Source of the DNA: CAZFLD01 sp964519835
GTDB taxonomy: Bacteria > Spirochaetota > Spirochaetia > DSM-27196 > CAZFLD01
Reading direction: 5' to 3'
Length of the DNA stretch: 46,060 nt
Assembly: GCA_964519835.1 (NCBI GenBank)
Contig: CAZFLD010000031.1
Coordinates: 1 to 46,060 of the forward strand
This document shows positions 14,871 to 22,154 of this stretch, in pieces. The translations under genes were made by a program, and so were the position numbers. Each line of letters starts with the position of its first letter. The stretch's first letter is position 1. The notes under the pieces were generated by a model, which saw nothing but the letters and a program-made list of their open reading frames with translations, was not told the origin of the DNA and did no database searches.

Positions 14871-16379
14871 ATGGATTACGAGAACGTCCTTGAAATCGAC
14901 GGAGTCGACAAGCGCTTCCCCGGCGTTCAAGCTCTGTCGAGCGTCAAGTTGGATCTGCGCCCCGGTGAGGTTCACGCCGTCTGTGGCGAGAACGGTGCCG
15001 GCAAGTCTACGCTGATGAAGATCATTTGCGGAGTTCACCAGCCGGACAGCGGATCGCTAACACTGCGTGGAGAAGCGTACAGGGCCACAGGCCCCAACGA
15101 CGCCTACTCCCAGGGCATTGCCATCATCTATCAAGAGAGCAGCCTTTTTCCGGACCTCACGGTGCTGGAGAACATCTTTATGGGCCATGAGATCATGAAG
15201 CCTGTGCTTCCGTTTCTCAAGCCGATAAAGATGATCGACTACCGCTCCATGCGCGACCGCGCAAATGCGGTGTTTGACCGCCTGGGCATGAAAATCGATC
15301 TTGACGCGGTAGTTGCTACACTTGGCGTGGCTACCAAGCAGATGGTGGAGATCGCAAAGGCCCTGACGTTTGAATCACAGGTTCTGATCCTCGATGAGCC
15401 TACCGCGGCGCTTACGTCGAACGAGGTGGATACACTCTTTCAGACTGTCAAGCGTCTTAGGGGTGAAGGCCGGTCGATGCTGTATATCAGCCATCGATTA
15501 GACGAGGTCTTTGAGATCGCGGACCGCGTGACCGTTTACCGGGACGGCAAGTACGTTGCTACCGATGATGTGAAAAACGTGAATCGTGACAGACTCGTCT
15601 CCTGGATGGTTGGAAGGTCCCTGACGAACCTGTATCCAAAGATCGATGTCGAAGCGGGCGAAGAGGTGCTCCGGGTCGAGGGCCTGTCCCAGGAGGGCAC
15701 GATCGAGGATATCAGCTTCGGGCTTAAGCGTGGCGAAATTCTCGGGGTCGCCGGCCTCGCCGGGGCCGGTCGCACCGAGCTTGCATTGGCTCTCTGTGGA
15801 CTCACAAAACCCGATGGGGGTCGCCTATTCTTAAACGGCAAAGAGCAGAAGGCCTCAACCTACAAACAGATGCTCGAGCGGGGCGTTGCGTATATCTCAG
15901 AGGATCGTCAAGCCTACGGGTTGGTCTTGCCCATGACGCTTACGACCAACATCACCCACAAGGTACTAAACGCCATTACCAACGGCATCGGAATTATCGA
16001 CAGGGATAAAGAAGAGAAGGTCACCGCCAAGTATATGCACGACTTGCAGATCAAGGCCCCCAACGGGGATTTTGTGGTAACCAATCTCTCCGGAGGGAAT
16101 CAGCAGAAGGTCTCTGTTGCCAAGTCTTTGGCCGTTGAGCCACAGATCCTTATCCTCGACGAGCCCACGCGGGGCGTCGACGTCGGGGCAAAGGGCGAGC
16201 TCCACCGGATTATTTGCAATCTCGCGGCGGCGGGAAAATCCATCATGTTAATCTCCAGCGACCTTCCGGAAATCCTCGGCATGTGTGATCGCGTTTTGGT
16301 TATGCGCATGGGAAAAATCGCCGGCGAACTCTCCCGGGACGAGCTCTCGCAGGAGCGTGTTCTGGAAATGGCGCTCTAG
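14871..16379 (+). CDS. rhaT: Sugar ABC transporter ATPase with two ATP-binding domains (RhaT-like)
   Basis: A 502-residue cytoplasmic ATPase of the ribose/rhamnose class with two tandem nucleotide-binding domains. Domain 1 has Walker A CGENGAGKST (about residues 38-47) and Walker B VLILDEPTAALT. Domain 2 has a degenerate Walker A (GLAGAGRTELA), signature NLSGGNQQKVSVAKSL and Walker B ILILDEPTRGVDVG. The second-site degeneracy is normal in this family. ATG 14871 is preferred to the GTG at 14865 because the GAGAG ribosome-binding site is better spaced. It lies between the binding protein and two permeases, forming a complete importer. Confidence 0.92.
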   Translation: MDYENVLEIDGVDKRFPGVQALSSVKLDLRPGEVHAVCGENGAGKSTLMKIICGVHQPDSGSLTLRGEAYRATGPNDAYSQGIAIIYQESSLFPDLTVLENIFMGHEIMKPVLPFLKPIKMIDYRSMRDRANAVFDRLGMKIDLDAVVATLGVATKQMVEIAKALTFESQVLILDEPTAALTSNEVDTLFQTVKRLRGEGRSMLYISHRLDEVFEIADRVTVYRDGKYVATDDVKNVNRDRLVSWMVGRSLTNLYPKIDVEAGEEVLRVEGLSQEGTIEDISFGLKRGEILGVAGLAGAGRTELALALCGLTKPDGGRLFLNGKEQKASTYKQMLERGVAYISEDRQAYGLVLPMTLTTNITHKVLNAITNGIGIIDRDKEEKVTAKYMHDLQIKAPNGDFVVTNLSGGNQQKVSVAKSLAVEPQILILDEPTRGVDVGAKGELHRIICNLAAAGKSIMLISSDLPEILGMCDRVLVMRMGKIAGELSRDELSQERVLEMAL

Positions 16380-16388
16380 GTAATGGGA

Positions 16389-17429
16389 ATGAACAAACGG
16401 CCTACGATAACACGCGAGGCGATCCTCGCCGGCATCCTCTTTGCCTTTATTCTGTTTCTCGGGCTAACAACAAGCTTTGCAACACGAAGCGGCATTTACA
16501 GTTTTATGCTGGATGTGAGTCCGACGATGGTCGCCGCCATTGCACTCGGCATGGTCATCTTCACCGGCAACATCGACATCTCCGCAGGCACCATCAGCGG
16601 ATTTGTCGCTTACACGGCGGGAGCGCTGGTAAAGGCCGGGGCGCCTATGATCGTGTTTGTGCCCGCGGCCCTCTTGGTAGGTACCTTTTTGGCCGGTATC
16701 AACGGCTTTATCACGGTGAAGTTCAAGGTGCCCTCGATTGTTGTGACCCTCGCAATGAATATGGTCCACATAGGGTTTTACGCCACGTTTCTGCCGCAGT
16801 CCGGGTGGATCGAGAACCTCGGCAGTACGTTTACGTGGTTTGGTCGGGGCCGCATCTTCGACATTATTCCGTACACCTTTGTAGTGGCGATAGTGGTGGC
16901 GATCATAGCGGTGTTTGTCATGAAGTACACCCGTTTTGGGAGGGCCCTGTACGCCGTCGGCGGCAACCGACAATCCGCCGTCTACAGCGGTATCAACCCG
17001 GACGCCACGGTGATGAAGGTCTTTTTGGCCGAGGGGTTTTTGATCGGCATTTCGGCCTTGCTCCGAGCGATGACAAGAAATGAAGTTATGCCGTCGGTCT
17101 TTATCGGCCGCGAGCTCTTTTTTATCGCCGCGGCGCTTGTCGGTGGCATCAGCATATTCGGCGGAAGCGGGAAGATCATCGGAGCCGTCCTGGGCGCCGC
17201 CCTGGTCTACCTTTTGAGCATCGCGATGATTTACTTTGGTCTTCAGGACTACTATCAGTTTGCACTGCAAGGGGCAATCATATTGATTGCCGTGTACATC
17301 ACCGTGGCCGACTTTTCTAAGATCAGAAGACGCTTTAGTCGGCGCCGTTTTGGCACGACACCTGCCGGGGCAATCTCGAGCCATGGGTCGGCAGAGTCCG
17401 GCGAATCGAGGGGAGGGGGCCATGAGTAG
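16389..17429 (+). CDS. rhaP: Rhamnose-type ABC transporter permease 1 (RhaP-like)
   Basis: A multi-span inner-membrane permease of the BPD_transp_2 (RbsC-like) family, about 346 residues with 8-10 hydrophobic helices. Diagnostic text includes ALGMVIFTGNIDISAGTISG, FKVPSIVVTLAMNMV, RFGRALYAVGGNRQSAVYSG (the cytoplasmic coupling loop) and FIAAALVGGISIFGGSG. The C-terminal tail is Ser/Gly/Arg-rich and hydrophilic. ATG 16389 has AGG 8 bp upstream; ATG 16383 is only 2 bp from it and less likely. The gene follows the ATPase stop closely and overlaps the next permease by 8 bp, so the two permeases are probably made in equal amounts and form a heterodimer. Confidence 0.9.
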   Translation: MNKRPTITREAILAGILFAFILFLGLTTSFATRSGIYSFMLDVSPTMVAAIALGMVIFTGNIDISAGTISGFVAYTAGALVKAGAPMIVFVPAALLVGTFLAGINGFITVKFKVPSIVVTLAMNMVHIGFYATFLPQSGWIENLGSTFTWFGRGRIFDIIPYTFVVAIVVAIIAVFVMKYTRFGRALYAVGGNRQSAVYSGINPDATVMKVFLAEGFLIGISALLRAMTRNEVMPSVFIGRELFFIAAALVGGISIFGGSGKIIGAVLGAALVYLLSIAMIYFGLQDYYQFALQGAIILIAVYITVADFSKIRRRFSRRRFGTTPAGAISSHGSAESGESRGGGHE

Positions 17430-18435
17430 GCAGACTTCTCACGGCCGGCGCGGTCTCGCGCGGTTTTTGACGCACCAAAGTGTATTGCTCCTTGGCCTTG
17501 TCCTGCTGGTCGTGGTGTTCGGCATTATCGAGCCGGCCTTCTTCCGTCCGCGCGTGCTTTTCGACGTGTTTGCAATTGTTGGCGAGATAGGGCTTATGGC
17601 CCTGGCCATGACCTTTGTTATCACCACCGGCGGTGTAGACCTCGGCGTTGGGTACAACCTGCAGATGAGCGCAATTGTCTTCGGCGTGGTCTTGGAAGGC
17701 ACCGGTATTCTTCCGTTTGCGCTACTGGCTGCAGTCTTCACCGGTGCCGCGGCAGGAGCTTTTAACGGGGTCATCATCTCCCGGACAAAGATTCCACCTC
17801 TTGTCACCACATTGGCCACGATGTACCTCTACCGCGGAATCTCCATGATCGTGGCCGGGACCCGTACGTTTACCGGCTTTCCGGAGATCTTCACGACATT
17901 GTCCAAGACAGATCTTTTTGGGGTCTTGCCGATACAATCGATTTACCTTCTTGTGGCGTTTGTTGTCATGGACTATTTCTACGAGCGGGGCTCGTTGGGG
18001 AGAAATCTCAAGGGAATGGGCTTCAACGAGAATGCCGTAGTTTTTTCGGGAATCAATACCCCACGAATCAAGCTAGGCATCTATACGCTGCTCGGTCTGT
18101 TCTGCGGATTGGCGGCACTGATCTACCTTGGACGCCTCTCCGCTGCCAAGACCAGCATGGGCGACTACCTCAATTTCGAGGTCATAACCGCGGTCCTCTT
18201 GGGAGGCACCTCGATTATGGGTGGAGTCGGCAGCATGCGCGGCACGTTAATCGGTGTGCTTATCATTGGCGTGCTCAAGAAGGGATTTACGCTTCTGAAC
18301 TTCAGCGGAAACATCTATAACTTCACGCTTGGCGTGATCCTCATCCTCTCGCTTATTGCGTTTTCTCTGGAGCAGAGGAGAGCCTCGAACGCCGCCAGGG
18401 AGCGTGCCGAGACCGATCCGGCGCCCGCGGCCTGA
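17422..18435 (+). CDS. rhaQ: Rhamnose-type ABC transporter permease 2 (RhaQ-like)
   Basis: A 337-residue permease of the same family as its neighbour. Key segments are IGLMALAMTFVITTGGVDLGVG, IPPLVTTLATMYLYRGISMI, ERGSLGRNLKGMGFNENAVVFSG (coupling loop) and ITAVLLGGTSIMGGVGSMRG. It starts at ATG 17422, which has a GAGGGGAGGGGG purine tract just upstream and overlaps the end of permease 1. The frame is open further upstream, but that part is antisense-like, lacks hydrophobic helices and overlaps permease 1. It is the last gene of the transporter operon and converges on the DeoR regulator. Confidence 0.9.
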   Translation: MSRQTSHGRRGLARFLTHQSVLLLGLVLLVVVFGIIEPAFFRPRVLFDVFAIVGEIGLMALAMTFVITTGGVDLGVGYNLQMSAIVFGVVLEGTGILPFALLAAVFTGAAAGAFNGVIISRTKIPPLVTTLATMYLYRGISMIVAGTRTFTGFPEIFTTLSKTDLFGVLPIQSIYLLVAFVVMDYFYERGSLGRNLKGMGFNENAVVFSGINTPRIKLGIYTLLGLFCGLAALIYLGRLSAAKTSMGDYLNFEVITAVLLGGTSIMGGVGSMRGTLIGVLIIGVLKKGFTLLNFSGNIYNFTLGVILILSLIAFSLEQRRASNAARERAETDPAPAA

Positions 18436-18461
18436 GACCACAGGCCGGCCGGCGGCCGCCG

Positions 18462-19247
18462 CTATGTCTGAATGACCTCGACTCCCTTGCTGCGAATACT
18501 CGCCACCGTCTCCGCAGCGGCGTCCTTGGTCGTGATTATCCTCGAGGCTCTTGCCACGGGGCAGAGAGTAAGGTGGCCGCCGTGCCCAAATTTGCTGTCG
18601 TCGGCGAGGATAATAAGCTCGCGGGCGTGAGCAATCATGGCGCGCTCGGACTGGATGACCAGATTGGCGCTGTTGGTCAATTCGTTTTCAGTTATTCCCT
18701 CTACGCCCATAAAAGCCTTGGAGGCGGCGTAGTTTTCAAAGGGGTCCGCCGAAAGATAGCTCAGGATAAGCTGGGTATCACGATCCACGGTGCCTTCGGG
18801 TAGGATCACTGTTGCTTGGGAGTGCTTGATAAGGTGATTGGCGACGGCAAATGAGTTGGTAACCACGGTGATTGAAAACGAGGCCAAGAACTCCACCATG
18901 TGAAAGGTCGTGGACCCCCCGTCAACAAAGATCGTTTCGCCTTCTGAGATGAGCGTACATGCGGCGCGAGCAATCCGGCGTTTTTTTTCCTGGTTCTTCG
19001 CACGGCGCAGGTCGAACTCGCTCTTTGGCCCGTTTGCATCCGTGCCGGTGTCCGAGTGTGGCGGCTCGCCGACCAGCTCAACCCCGCCCCGAACACGAGC
19101 AAGCAAACCTCCGTCCTCCAGCTCGCTGAAATCCCGCCGGATGGTTGATTCCGACGCTCCGGTGGCCTCTACAACCTCGTGGATGCTGGTTACACCATGA
19201 AGCTCCAGGAGGCGGATGATCGTGTCCCTACGTTTTCGTTCCAACAT
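18462..19247 (-). CDS. DeoR-family transcriptional regulator of sugar locus
   Basis: A 261-residue repressor-type regulator. Residues about 5-57 are the DeoR winged helix (MLERKRRDTIIRLLELHGV, then ASESTIRRDFSELEDGGLL). The remainder is the sugar-phosphate sensing domain, with IFVDGGSTTFHMVEFLA and ELIILADDSKFG, the typical G-G-S-T-T and D-S-S/K-F loops. DeoR proteins usually bind direct repeats and release DNA on binding a phosphorylated sugar. It is encoded between the ABC transporter operon and the UroD-RhaM-RhaA operon and is divergent from the latter, so control of both is likely. Shared repeats at 13505-13526 and 19315-19342 are its best candidate operators. Confidence 0.88.
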   Translation of the reverse strand: MLERKRRDTIIRLLELHGVTSIHEVVEATGASESTIRRDFSELEDGGLLARVRGGVELVGEPPHSDTGTDANGPKSEFDLRRAKNQEKKRRIARAACTLISEGETIFVDGGSTTFHMVEFLASFSITVVTNSFAVANHLIKHSQATVILPEGTVDRDTQLILSYLSADPFENYAASKAFMGVEGITENELTNSANLVIQSERAMIAHARELIILADDSKFGHGGHLTLCPVARASRIITTKDAAAETVASIRSKGVEVIQT

Positions 19248-19314
19248 AATTGCTTTGCGGTCGTCGACAGAATACGAAGCCGAGCATACACCGGCAAGCC
19301 TGACATAATCTCGA

Positions 19315-19342
19315 CGAAATCGGTCAATATACGGTCAATATC
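19315..19342. promoter_or_regulatory. Candidate DeoR operator in divergent intergenic region
   Basis: CGGTCAATAT is repeated directly with an 11-bp period (19321 and 19332), preceded by CGAAAT. The 11-mer CGAAATCGGTC at 19315-19325 is identical to 13510-13520 ahead of the ABC transporter operon. It lies between the regulator gene and the UroD-like gene, so it could serve autoregulation and control of the rhamnose genes. Confidence 0.5.
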
Positions 19343-19411
19343 GCGTAAGCAAATTGTATCATGGTTTTATATGATTGAAAATTAGTGATTTCCATGGTAG
19401 CGTGATTTATT

Positions 19412-20506
19412 ATGACAGCAAAAGATCGCATCTACAGAGCATTTAGGCGGGGCGAAGGTCCGCCCGACCGAGTCCCGTTGCAGTTTGACCTGTGCAAATC
19501 CCTTATCGACCACTTTTCGGCTAAGCTCGGCATCGATCCGGGCTACGCCTGGTCTTACTACGAGGATCTGACCTTTCGCATCTCCGCAAACGAGGTCAGG
19601 ACCCGGCTCGGAAGCGACGCCGTGGTGGTAGGCGGACAAATGGCTCCCGGCTTCACCCCGCAGCCGGTCGGCGGCAACACGACAACAAACGAGTTCGGCA
19701 TGTATATGAAGCCCACCGACCTCTACGTAGAGGTAGTAAAGGCGCCGTTGGAAGACGTTCAATCCGTGGCCGACATTGCGGCCTACAACTTCCCCGATCC
19801 ATACGCCAAGGGCCGCTTTGAAGTCGCCAAACGCGATATTGACCAGTTTGGCGCGATGTACTTTGTGATCGGCGAGGTGGAGATCACGATCTTCGAGCTG
19901 GCGTGGCACCTAACGGGCATGGAGAAGTACCTCATCGGCATGGCCGGTGAGGAAGACTGGATCGAAGCGCTTAACGATAAGGTCGAGGCGTGGTCACTCG
20001 GATTGGCCGAGCAACTTGTCGACATAGGTGTCGACGCAATCTGGTTCGGCGAGGATCTGGGAACACAGCTATCCATGCTGATCTCGCCGGATATGTGGCG
20101 ACGGATGTTTCGGCCGCGCTACGAGCGTCTAATTAAGCGCCTTCGCGAGAAACGCAGCGATCTGATAATGATCATGCACTCCGACGGCGCTGTTGCACCA
20201 CTCTTGGACGACTTTATCGAGATGGGAATCGACGTCTATAATCCTGTACAGCCGAACGTGCCGGGCTCGGACCCGCAGGAGCTGAAGGATACGTATGGGG
20301 ACCGTATTGCGTTTTTTGGCGGGATTGATCAGCAGGAGCTCTTGCCGGCGGGCAATCATCAAGCTATCGAGGCGGAAATGCGTCGCCGCGCCGACATCCT
20401 CGGAGAGGGGGGCGGTTACGTGATGGCGCCGGCCCACGTGGTTCAGGCGGACGTGAGCCCGGAGACCGTGGAGCTTATGTGCCGGTTGGCAAAGGAAGGA
20501 CTATGA
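19412..20506 (+). CDS. UroD-superfamily protein in rhamnose operon
   Basis: A 364-residue protein with the uroporphyrinogen decarboxylase/corrinoid methyltransferase (MtaA/CmuA) TIM-barrel. It has the typical opening MTAKDRIYRAFRRGEGPPDRVP, DAIWFGEDLGTQLSMLISP (substrate-cleft D-x-G-x-Q type loop), MIMHSDGAVAPLLDDFIEMG, IDVYNPVQPNVPG and IAFFGGIDQQELLP. Conserved His and Asp are present, but not the Cys ligands of zinc methyltransferases. UroD-like proteins beside sugar-catabolic genes are common in several phyla, and their reaction is not established to my knowledge; haem synthesis is unlikely here. No Shine-Dalgarno precedes the ATG. The stop overlaps the rhaM start (ATGA), so it is part of the RhaM-RhaA operon. 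Confidence 0.85.
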   Translation: MTAKDRIYRAFRRGEGPPDRVPLQFDLCKSLIDHFSAKLGIDPGYAWSYYEDLTFRISANEVRTRLGSDAVVVGGQMAPGFTPQPVGGNTTTNEFGMYMKPTDLYVEVVKAPLEDVQSVADIAAYNFPDPYAKGRFEVAKRDIDQFGAMYFVIGEVEITIFELAWHLTGMEKYLIGMAGEEDWIEALNDKVEAWSLGLAEQLVDIGVDAIWFGEDLGTQLSMLISPDMWRRMFRPRYERLIKRLREKRSDLIMIMHSDGAVAPLLDDFIEMGIDVYNPVQPNVPGSDPQELKDTYGDRIAFFGGIDQQELLPAGNHQAIEAEMRRRADILGEGGGYVMAPAHVVQADVSPETVELMCRLAKEGL

Positions 20507-20817
20507 GGCGAGTTGGATTTACGATGAAGCTCAAGCCCGGCATGAAAGACGAGTACGCCAAACGCCACCGAGAGATCTGGCCGGAGCTGGTGTCGCTTCT
20601 GCACGATGCCGGGATAAGCGGTTACTCGATCTTTCTCGACAAAGAGACCAACACACTGTTTGCCTATCAACAAGTGGCGGGTGACTCAGGATCCCAAGAT
20701 CTAGGTAGCACGGACGTGGTACAACGGTGGTGGGCGCACATGGCGGACATCATGGAAACCAACGCCGATAAATCGCCGGTGACAAAGCACCTCGAAGAAC
20801 TCTTTTACATGGAGTGA
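20503..20817 (+). CDS. rhaM: L-rhamnose mutarotase
   Basis: A 104-residue protein, the usual length of RhaM. It interconverts alpha and beta anomers of L-rhamnose so the isomerase receives its preferred form. The sequence MRRVGFTMKLKPGMKDEYAKRHREIWPEL carries the family opening with the catalytic His in KRHREIWPEL. GYSIFLDKETNTLFAYQ and VVQRWWAHMADIM (W-W motif) complete the dimeric alpha-beta fold. AAGGAAGG lies just before ATG 20503. It overlaps the UroD-like gene upstream by 4 bp and is followed at once by rhaA, a strong functional pairing. Confidence 0.93.
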   Translation: MRRVGFTMKLKPGMKDEYAKRHREIWPELVSLLHDAGISGYSIFLDKETNTLFAYQQVAGDSGSQDLGSTDVVQRWWAHMADIMETNADKSPVTKHLEELFYME

Positions 20818-20819
20818 GT

Positions 20820-22076
20820 ATGGATCAAAAGCAAATCTACGCGGCCGCAAAAGACAAATACGCGGAACTGGGAGTCGATACGGAAGCGGCCTTGACAAAG
20901 CTCGAGACTATCCCGGTTTCTATCCATTGCTGGCAGGGTGACGACGTGTCGGGCTTTGAAGGCGAGGCCGGCGAGCTTACCGGAGGCATCGCGGTGACCG
21001 GTAACTACCCAGGCCGCGCTCGGACACCCGACGAGCTGCGGGCGGACTTCGAGAAGGCCTACAGCCTTATTCCGGGCAAGCACCGGTTTAATCTTCATGC
21101 CTCCTACTTGGAGCACGGTGGTACACCCGTGGACCGTGACGCGATCGAGCCAAAACACTTCTCGGGCTGGGTCGACTGGGCGAAAAAGCTGGGGGTCGCC
21201 CTCGACTTCAATCCCACGTACTTTTCCCACCCAAAGTCCGCCGACGGATTTACTCTGGCGCACCCGGACACGGCAATCCGTGATTTCTGGATTGAGCACG
21301 GCCGTCGGTGTCGCGAGATCAGCGCCGAGTTTGGTCGACAACTCGGCTCGGTGAGTTTGGACAACTTCTGGATTCCCGACGGCTGGAAAGACGAGCCGGC
21401 CGACCGACTCAAGTACCGTGAGTTTCTCGTAGATTCTTTAGATAAGACCTTTGAGAAACGCCTCGATTCCTCACTCACCCTCGATGCGGTGGAGAGTAAG
21501 CTGTTCGGAATAGGGTCGGAGACCTACGTTGTGGGGTCGCACGAGTTTTACCAGGCGTACGCTCAGAGCCGTAACATCGTTTTGACCATGGACGCCGGAC
21601 ATTACCATCCGACGGAATCGATTGCAGAAAAACTGACGGCGCTGCTCCCGTTTTTCCCCAAGCTTCTCCTCCACGTATCACGGCCGGTGCGCTGGGACTC
21701 CGACCATGTTGTGCTCTTTGACGACCAAACCCGGGCTATTGCCCGCGAGATAGCCCGCTCAAACGCGTGGGATCGTGTCTACGTGGCGCTCGACTTTTTT
21801 GATGCCAGCATCAATCGGGTGGCTGCCTGGACCATCGGGTCACGGAACACTATCAAGGCCATCCTCTACGCGCTTGTTGAGCCCATCGAACGCATCCGCG
21901 CGGCCGAAGAGCAGGGCTGCCTCGGCGATCGGCTGGCCCTTATCGAAGAGGCAAAAACGCTGCCCTTTGGTACGGTTTGGGACGAATACTGTCGGCGGCA
22001 GAGTGTGCCTGTTGGAACGGCCTGGCTCGACGAAGTTGCCGCCTATGAGCGAGAGGTGCTCTCTCACCGCGGATAG
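20820..22076 (+). CDS. rhaA: L-rhamnose isomerase
   Basis: A 418-residue cytoplasmic isomerase converting L-rhamnose to L-rhamnulose with a divalent metal. It matches the E. coli-type enzyme throughout: IPVSIHCWQGDDVSGFEG, GGIAVTGNYPGRARTPDELR, HFSGWVDWAKKLGVALDFNP, TYFSHPKSADGFTLAHPD, DAVESKLFGIGSETYVVGS, LTMDAGHYHPTE and LLLHVSRPVRWDSDHVV, which contain the metal-binding Glu, Asp and His residues. Length is full. ATG 20820 has GGAG 5 bp upstream and lies 2 bp after the rhaM stop. The expected next enzymes, rhamnulokinase and rhamnulose-1-phosphate aldolase, are not in this window. Confidence 0.96.
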   Translation: MDQKQIYAAAKDKYAELGVDTEAALTKLETIPVSIHCWQGDDVSGFEGEAGELTGGIAVTGNYPGRARTPDELRADFEKAYSLIPGKHRFNLHASYLEHGGTPVDRDAIEPKHFSGWVDWAKKLGVALDFNPTYFSHPKSADGFTLAHPDTAIRDFWIEHGRRCREISAEFGRQLGSVSLDNFWIPDGWKDEPADRLKYREFLVDSLDKTFEKRLDSSLTLDAVESKLFGIGSETYVVGSHEFYQAYAQSRNIVLTMDAGHYHPTESIAEKLTALLPFFPKLLLHVSRPVRWDSDHVVLFDDQTRAIAREIARSNAWDRVYVALDFFDASINRVAAWTIGSRNTIKAILYALVEPIERIRAAEEQGCLGDRLALIEEAKTLPFGTVWDEYCRRQSVPVGTAWLDEVAAYEREVLSHRG

Positions 22077-22130
22077 ATAACGCCGCGTCGGAGTATGTCA
22101 CACTTTTCGCGCGGTCTTGTTGTTCTACGG

Positions 22131-22136
22131 TATACT
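22131..22136 (+). promoter_or_regulatory. -10 box of BtrH-like gene
   Basis: TATACT (5 of 6). Transcription from about 22143 would place the GGAGG at 22144-22148 at the 5' end of the mRNA and support TTG 22155 as the start. No good -35 box is visible. Confidence 0.45.
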
Positions 22137-22154
22137 GTGGCGTGGAGGGTGTCT

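Noticed and set aside
16464..17423. Minus-strand open frame of 319 codons
   Set aside because: Shadow of the permease gene; charged, motif-free translation.
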